64,000 bases of DNA from Tubiluchus corallicola (lineage: Eukaryota; Priapulida; Priapulimorpha; Priapulimorphida; Tubiluchidae), in NCBI GenBank assembly GCA_030141605.1, contig JAQGDQ010000573.1, positions 28,501-92,500 on the forward strand. The letters run 5' to 3'. The translations under genes and the position numbers were made by a program. This document shows, piece by piece, positions 57,320 to 64,000 of this stretch; positions within the stretch are counted from its first letter, which is position 1, and each line of letters starts with the position of its first letter. Under the pieces are notes generated by a model. That model worked only from the letters and a program-made list of their open reading frames with translations. It was not told where the DNA came from and did no database searches.

Positions 57320-57707
57320 CAGGGCCTATTTCAGCCTAGCCGAGGCCCGAGGAAGTGAGGCGTGTGAGAGCCCATGGGGGGGGGTCTACCATGGTTGCCG
57401 CCCAGAAAATTTTTGAACTGCTAGAATGCCGGAGAAGCATTTTCGAAGAGAAAACATGTAGTTATACAGTTGTTAAAGGAAAGAACAATTGAAAGAAAAA
57501 CTGCTTTATTCTCAAGACCAGTCCTTAATACTTGTCAATACTGGCAAACGGTGCGCGTGCGGGAAGAGAGAGAGAGAGAGAGAGGCAGGGGGAGAGAGAG
57601 GCAGTATGTTCGCATAAAGCAAAAAAATGTTACCTTGGCGCGAGGCCCCCCTGGAGGGTGAGGCCCCGGGGAAGTATCTCCACTTCCCCCCCTTGAAATA
57701 GGCCCTG
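57320..57707 (+). mobile_element. hAT MITE family 2, copy 2
   Basis: CAGGGCCTATTTCA left and TTGAAATAGGCCCTG right. Flanking 8-mers ATAATAGG and CCTATAGG agree at the last five positions. Reverse-complement orientation of the 53171 copy with a shorter (GA)n. 388 bp. Confidence 0.88.
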
Positions 57708-58047
57708 CCTATAGGTATACATTGGACCAGACACGGCGGCTGGTAGAATAAGTTTTGCTGATTTAGAATAGATTAGAAAAAGTTTAGCTAAGTATTATCT
57801 AATATTAGTATCTAATATTTATACGCAAGAATTGTATCCAGTTTTAAAGTATTCTACCTTCAAAAATCACAGTAATATACCACAATGATTTACCCAAATG
57901 AATGTTTTAAGAGCAGTAATTAGGTGCCAATTATCGCTTAGGTTCGCGCTATATCACCGGACGTCATATATGCTACTAAAACTTATGCAGTGTTACAATA
58001 AACAATAACCTAAAGTTTTCATGCCATGTTTTTGAGGTACTGTACAT

Positions 58048-58499
58048 TAGGGGGGTGCATTCTCTACCAGAAAGCGAATTCGAATCGAACCGAATTTGTG
58101 ACTTTCGAATTCGAACCAAACCGAACTTCAGTGTTTCAAATTCGAATGGAACCGAACTTCAGTGTTTCGAATTTGAACCGAATTCGAATTGAGATCGAAC
58201 GATTTTCGAACAAGTTTTCGAACCACAAGCAAAAATTAGTCTTACAAAGATCATGTATATCACTAGATTTTGTTCTGCAATAAAACGACTAGTAATTTCT
58301 TTAAAATTGTGTGCAGAAATCACAGCTAAATTATGCTAATTGCATGATGTTTCAATCGTTTTAGTTATAAGGAACATGTGTGATTGAAGTGCTGAATTAT
58401 TCGAATCTATAGTTTTGGATTCGAATCGAGTTCGAACTAAAAAAACTCGTTCGAATTCGATTCGAACTTTCGAACTGGAACGTTCGATGCTCACCCCTA
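58048..58499. mobile_element. hAT-type MITE family 3, perfect duplication
   Basis: TAGGGGGGTGCATTC left and GATGCTCACCCCTA right, flanked by CTGTACAT at 58040-58047 and 58500-58507 (8/8). The interior is built of GAATTCGAA / TTCGAACCGAA repeats. Confidence 0.88.
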
Positions 58500-58507
58500 C
58501 TGTACAT

Positions 58508-59953
58508 GGCATTTGAGAAAAGATAGTGAGATACTTGCCGCACATGTAGTGACATGTTGTGTGTTTAAGTGCCAACCGCTGCCAACCATATACTCTACCT
58601 ATTATTCAATGTTTGCGTGTTGCATCATAGCTGTATTGTTGTAGTGTAACTCCAAGAATAAACGTACAAAAATCTTAAAAATAAAGCGGCATAACAATTA
58701 TCATTTCTAAATAGCACCCGACTAACAGAACCAAAAACGATCTTTTGAGCAATGAGCACTAAAATCAGTACCCCAGAAATACAATGAGCACTAAAATAAG
58801 ATTGCCAGTAACCAAACCAGTAATATTAGCATGAGGCATTGAAACCTGCTAAACGAAATCCACACAAAACAGCGTCTTGAATATCAAAAATTAATAAAGA
58901 TTTACAACAGCTGAGCGCAAATTTAACAATAGCATTACAGGAGTTGAAAATTTTAGCTGCAGTGGGGTGCTCTAATAAAGAATAGAGACGCAATGTTTAC
59001 AATAGATGCAAAGATGTCTAGAGCAACTGAAGAAGAAGAAGAATGAAGATTGCTCTTATTACCCGCGGCATGCTTCAGCGAAAATGAATGGGATTTTGAA
59101 GCGTGGAAAATTGCTAGTTTTAACGCCTTTAGGTAATCGAGGCATCTCAAACTCCTTCCATTGCTACAAGATGCTTTGGTTCGACGCACCAATGATAAAA
59201 CAAAAAAGCATGTACAAGGACAGTGGGTATGTACAGACTATATGCAGTATCGATGAAGCTACTCTTTTCTAAAGACTAAGTGATTATGATTAGTCTAAAG
59301 ACTTCAATTATGATAGTGGCGCATGTTGTGTTATAAATAATGACTATCAACATTAACGTAGCATGTAAAATTTCATGGTTTAGCTTGAAACAGAATAAAA
59401 AAGAAAATCGAAATTAAATTATCTCAAATGTTTTATTTAAGGTACCTTATAATGCTAAGAAGAAATAAAAATTTCTACTAAATTTGAATTTTCTTTTTAC
59501 CATTCTAGTTCTATTTCCATTTGTTATTTCTGTCTCACATAATTATAATTTCATTAAATTATTTTCAGTTTTTACGAATTCTTGCTGATACGTTGTTTTC
59601 ATACTTACCTAGGCTATACTATAGTTATGAGTTTATCAAACAGGCTTACATGGGTGGATTATATTGGTGGTTGTGATAATTAGATGTGCTTACTACTATC
59701 GTGATATATATTATCAAGGCATACTTATTTTAGTTTTTAAATTGTGATGTTGGCTTTGAGACTAAGCACTGTGTCTATTTTCATTAGCTTTATGTCGAGA
59801 GTTGATAAAGGTCGTGATTTTTTGTTAAAACATAAAGTATCAGATATTTTGAAATGGATTCTTTAAATGTTTTACTAAGCTTATACAGCAGTGTATTGCA
59901 TGGTTTGACTCTAGGTTACACGATACATTAATTTTATGAAATTACGAAATAAA
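58508..59953. other. Intergenic, no recognised feature
   Basis: A short open frame at about 58953-59192 (minus) or 59006-59272 (plus) has no recognisable product. Otherwise AT-rich unique sequence. Confidence 0.4.
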
Positions 59954-60415
59954 TCAAACATCAAATTAAAAGTGTTTTGACATTGTGTTAAACTTAACAA
60001 AACAAACGAAACGTGAAATTTAAAGTTTTAATGTCACAAACAATGTCAAACATCAAATTAAAAATGTTTTGACATTGTGTTAAACTTAACAAAACAAACG
60101 AAACGTGAAATTTAAAGTTTCAATGTCATAAACAATGTCAAACATCAAATTAAAAATCTTTTGACATTGTGTTAAACTTAACAAAACAAACGAAACGTGA
60201 AATTTAAAGTTTTAATGTCATAAACAATGTCAAACATCAAATTAAAAATGTTTTGACATTGTGTTAAACTTAACAAAACAAACGAAACGTGAAATTTAAA
60301 GTTTTAATGTCATAAACAATGTCAAACATCAAATTAAAAATGTTTTGACATTGTGTTAAACTTAACAAAATAAACGAAACATGAAATTTAAAGTTTCAAT
60401 GTCTTAAACAATGTT
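59954..60415. repeat. 92-bp minisatellite, 5 copies
   Basis: Unit TCAAACATCAAATTAAAAAT, GTTTTGACATTGTGTTAAAC, TTAACAAAACAAACGAAACG, TGAAATTTAAAGTTTTAATG and TCATAAACAATG. Very homogeneous. 60416-61478 shows nothing recognised. Confidence 0.96.
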
Positions 60416-61478
60416 AGGTTAAACCTTGGGATCCAATTAACACTTGTTCTTATGATGTGATTTTTTATATGTATTATGTGCACTAGTCAAGAATGAAGGC
60501 ATGGATCATAACTATCATCCAATTATGAAAAACTGTCTGTCCATGCTTTTTGTCCGTCCTATATGCATGCTAACATGCTTCAGAGTACACCCAAATATGG
60601 TGTACCATAAGAACCAGCATTGTTCCAGCGATGTTTTAGGGTGTCAGTTCCGATTAACACCACCCATCACCCCCGCCGCAAAAATTGACAGAATTCACAG
60701 AATTTACAGAATTTTTCAATGTTCAGTAATTAAGCTGCAAATAAAATAAATTTTCGTAAATCGTTTAAATCACACTATGACATTTACTCTTTGAGGTAAG
60801 AATATGTCAGGGAATACTATGCTAGCAGGACTAATTCTGCCTAATAAAAGAGCCCTGCGCCATTAATTAAAGAATGTACCAGCTTTGTCTCAAACACCAA
60901 GACGACAAGAATAAATTTAACAACTTTATTGTAACTCGCAAAGCAACGAGGTTATAACTAGAAAGATGAGCGCAACCCGAAAAACAAAGAAGTTGAAAAC
61001 AAAAGAGCAACATTGCAAAAGGGATAAAGTTGATAACACCTACAACACGCATGTATACTGGCGCTGCTTGTGATATGGACTGCGTGGCATAATTCGTCCT
61101 GGTTTGAATACAAAGATTTGAATGTTAGTTAAGCTGCCTTAGAGCTCCGTGTTGGAAATCAATGTCGCTGTTTGACTTTACACATCACATGTAATTAGCT
61201 TGAAATCCTGCCTTGGATTATTTAAGCTTGCCTAGTCCTTACTTTCAATATTTGCCAATGGCTGGTTAAATCAGTCACATCACTGTAATAATGATTTATA
61301 GTTAGAAACTGATGGAGAAGTAAGTTATAGTGATGTTCGTCCTTCGAATCGAAGATGACCATAGTGACAGGGATAAAAGGTCAGTTTGGGGGTTGTCATT
61401 CGTTCGATGAGCTCGAAGGTGACTGACTAGGCCAATTCTGGCCTGGAAACTTCTTTGGCATTTGGCACAGGTAAAGAT

Positions 61479-61739
61479 CTTGGTGATTGCTTAGCAGTGT
61501 TCTGCATTCTAGACTGTCTTGCTGTTCTGATTTTATTTGTTTAAGTTCCTAATTAGTTTAATAAATACTACTTTGTCTGGTTGCTAATATTATTGTAGCG
61601 TGTGACACTGCATTACTTCGTGTTGTGTAGTCTTCTAAAATAGACTAAATCTAATAAAGCTCAATTTTTCAATGCTGATTTTGGTGTACCAATGCTTGTT
61701 TGAAGTTTTAGGGATTATGTTCTTGCCAAGCTAATTTAT
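61479..61739. repeat. Left arm of large inverted repeat
   Basis: About 260 bp that recurs inverted at 62957-63231, estimated above 90% identity by eye. Shared landmarks: GCTTAGCAGTGTTCTGCATT, AAAATAGACTAAATCTAATA and GGGATTATGTTCTTGCCAAG. The right arm has an extra block of about 13 bp. Confidence 0.9.
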
Positions 61740-61874
61740 GTGCTATTAGCCTATTACTCATAAAGTCACATTAATGTTTTCCTTAAATAAAGAGCAGTTT
61801 CTTATGGTAACTACGTGCTCAGTTGTACAAGCATTATTATCAGGGCCACAATGTAATTTTTATGTTGAAGGGTA

Positions 61875-62149
61875 AAAAAGTTGGCAGACACTGAACGGCA
61901 AAAATATTCGCTAATGAAGCGTTTGCAAGTTGCAACCGGACCAGCGTGAAATAGAGGTACACGTGAAAAAGAGAAGTTTGGAGTTTCAAAAATTTTATGA
62001 TGAAAAGAATGAGCTAAAATCTGACCATGAATACGTACAGAAAGAATGTGCAGCAGAAATAGCAGAAATTTTGATTGAAGACGCAGGACATACAGTCACG
62101 GAATCATATATTCCCCTTCAAATTCAGTTAACACAAGTTGCAGATAGGT
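61875..62149 (+). pseudogene. Unrecognised exon-like frame with frameshift
   Basis: Reads KLADTERQKYSLMKRLQVAT-GPA-stop in one frame, then continues one frame over as QREIEVHVKKRSLEFQKFYD, ELKSDHEYVQKECAAEIAEI and VTESYIPLQIQLTQVADR before a GATAG|GTAATT donor. Charged, helical, possibly coiled-coil. The two halves read as one peptide interrupted by a one-base shift. It could be an exon with an assembly error, two exons, or a pseudogene. It lies in the loop of the inverted repeat. I do not recognise the family. Confidence 0.4.
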
Positions 62150-62956
62150 AATTAACTACAATTAAATTGTATACTAAACATGCATAATAATAATCATACG
62201 GAGTGTATGATACATTTATACGACTAACACATGAGTACCATTACAAGAAAAATTAAATTTTGGGGGTGGGATGGGGACAGTGGAGTCAAGGGAGGACACT
62301 AAAATGCGTTTGCTTAGGATGCCAAACTACCTGGAGCCATCCCTGATAATTTTATAGTATAAAAGTAAGTGTGTGGGAAAACTGTAAAATTAAAATTACC
62401 GGGGATGTACTTTGAGTGATAATGAGCGTTTTGTTAACTATTCATAATAAACCCGGTCATTAACATGTCAAAGACTTTGCTAATATTCCTGCACTTTGCA
62501 AAGGGTGTAATATTCATTCACTTAAGCAAATCATTTCCATAACAGAGATTGGGACTAGGCGATCTTGCCTTGTTACGTCCGCTAATTTATTCAAATATGC
62601 AAACTATCTCATTAAATATGCACAATGCATAAATTTCCCCGGAGAAAAAAGTCACGCAGCAAAAGATTAGTCGCATACACATGAAGGTTAGCAAATTGTT
62701 ATTTGTGCATGTTTGTATACTGTCTGTTATTGTTGTCACCACAAGAAAAGTGTCTGGTGATGAAAGAAAATGTTGCAAATGCTGAATCGCTTTCATCAGG
62801 AGATGGTGCCGCCACCTTCCGTAGAAACTGAAAACCTAGTTTCCTTTACTTTTCCAGCTCTTGTCAACTTCTGCAGTATATGTGTGCATTCAAATATTTA
62901 TATACATATTTGTTTATCTAATTTATTCACGGAGTAATTATGTATATATAAGACAT

Positions 62957-63231
62957 AAATTCGCTTGGCAAGAACATAATCCCTAAAACTTCAAACAAGC
63001 ATTGGTACACCAAATTCAGCATTAAAAAAATTGAGCTTTATTAGATTTAGTCTATTTTAGAAGACTACACAATACAAAGTAATGCAGTGTTACGCGCTAC
63101 AATAATATTAGCAACCAGACAAATACGTGCATAATAAAGTAGTATTGATTAAACTAATTAGGAACTTAAACAAAGAACATCAGCACAGCAAGACAGTCTA
63201 GAATGCAGAACACTGCTAAGCAATAACCAAG
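62957..63231. repeat. Right arm of large inverted repeat
   Basis: Reverse complement of 61479-61739, separated by a loop of about 1.2 kb. Confidence 0.9.
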
Positions 63232-63427
63232 CTCCTTGATCTACACAAACCATATCTATGGTATTGTTACATGCAGTTCAACTGGTCTAAATTAAGTAAA
63301 TCAAAACAATATATTAGCAACTGGATAGACGTATTAAAGATCAAAAGATAAAGAACTGCAAGCCGTAGGAGTAATCACACTCTCTGTTGTTATTGTCACA
63401 ACAAGAGAAGTCTTTGACGTCGGATAC

Positions 63428-63459
63428 ACATATATATATATACACACACTAATATACAC

Positions 63460-63510
<51 letters not shown>

Positions 63511-63545
63511 GTATATAATATTGTGTGTATAGTGATATATATGTA
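63428..63545. repeat. (TA)n microsatellite
   Basis: Interrupted TA/CA dinucleotide tract; Ile-Tyr frames are artefacts. The rest to 64000 shows nothing recognised. Confidence 0.95.
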
Positions 63546-64000
63546 GCATATACTTGTATATGGTCCAATTCCTGTAATAAATGCACAGAATACAGTGATC
63601 ACATATCTATGATGGTGATAACCTTTAAGATGTCGCTAACGCTCAATTTATTGATCTTGCTATCAAACTTAGTTTCTATTATGGACGCTACATGAAACAG
63701 TTGATCTCATTTACCTCCGGTATCTGTAATCAGTGCTTTGCAAATGTTCAGCTCGTGCTGTGTTCTCCAAGACTATTGATCTGGATATTCTTGAACTATA
63801 TATATTGCCGTCCTACTCGCAAAGAGATCCATTATCAGTAAGTTGACTGTGATTTGTCAAGTAATTACCAACCATTGTTCAGTATTACAGGGTTCTTAGC
63901 AGCTGTGCATGAACTAATGTTTGCATTAATACATGAGATATGTTCGGCAAATATGCTTTAAGGTTGAACTAGTTATCTGCCAGACTTTGAATTAATCTCC

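Overview
This is a eukaryotic, almost certainly invertebrate metazoan, nuclear window. The evidence is long split genes with GT-AG introns, metazoan protein families (a ZGRF1 helicase, a phosducin-like protein, a C2H2 zinc-finger protein), non-LTR retrotransposon remnants, many DNA-transposon MITEs with clean target-site duplications, a 5S-rRNA-headed repeat, and abundant micro- and minisatellites. The sequence alone does not identify the species. There is no bacterial-style operon, CRISPR array or phage.

Layout: (1) 410-36464, + strand: ZGRF1-type 5'-to-3' DNA helicase. I reconstructed 20 exons with matching splice phases, 3774 nt or 1257 codons plus stop. The N-terminal exons lie upstream of the window. 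The C-terminal half carries the GRF zinc finger and all superfamily-1 helicase motifs. Its introns hold five copies of one hAT MITE, three copies of a Helitron-like element, a piggyBac-type MITE, an RTE-like LINE 3' end, LINE tails, a 5S-derived repeat and minisatellites with units of 39, 42, 48, about 52 and 92 bp. (2) 36465-40310: helicase 3' UTR, a small pogo/Tigger-like MITE, a 59-bp minisatellite, and an RTE-like LINE fragment ending within about 8 bp of the next gene's stop codon. (3) 40311-41210, - strand: phosducin-like protein (PDCL), coding region in one exon with an upstream 5' UTR splice site. (4) 41211-45248: its probable 5' intron and intergenic DNA, with two LINE ends and a 917-bp inverted-repeat transposon that has a perfect 10-bp target duplication. 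(5) 45339-48701, + strand: a single-exon 1120-residue protein with seven C2H2/C2HC fingers and several sumoylation-type motifs. (6) 48702-64000: repeat-rich DNA with a Helitron-like copy, LINE ends with trinucleotide tails, two copies of a second hAT family, a third hAT element, a TA-flanked foldback MITE, a 92-bp minisatellite, and a short unrecognised exon-like frame at about 61880-62150 inside a 260-bp-arm inverted repeat.

The three genes are not functionally linked in any obvious way: DNA repair helicase, G-beta-gamma/CCT co-chaperone, and putative nuclear DNA-binding protein. The most notable content is the architecture: nested transposons in introns, a GC-AG splice donor in the helicase, a conserved 3' hairpin on several LINE tails, and LINE tails seeding microsatellites. 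I see no convincing new multi-gene system.
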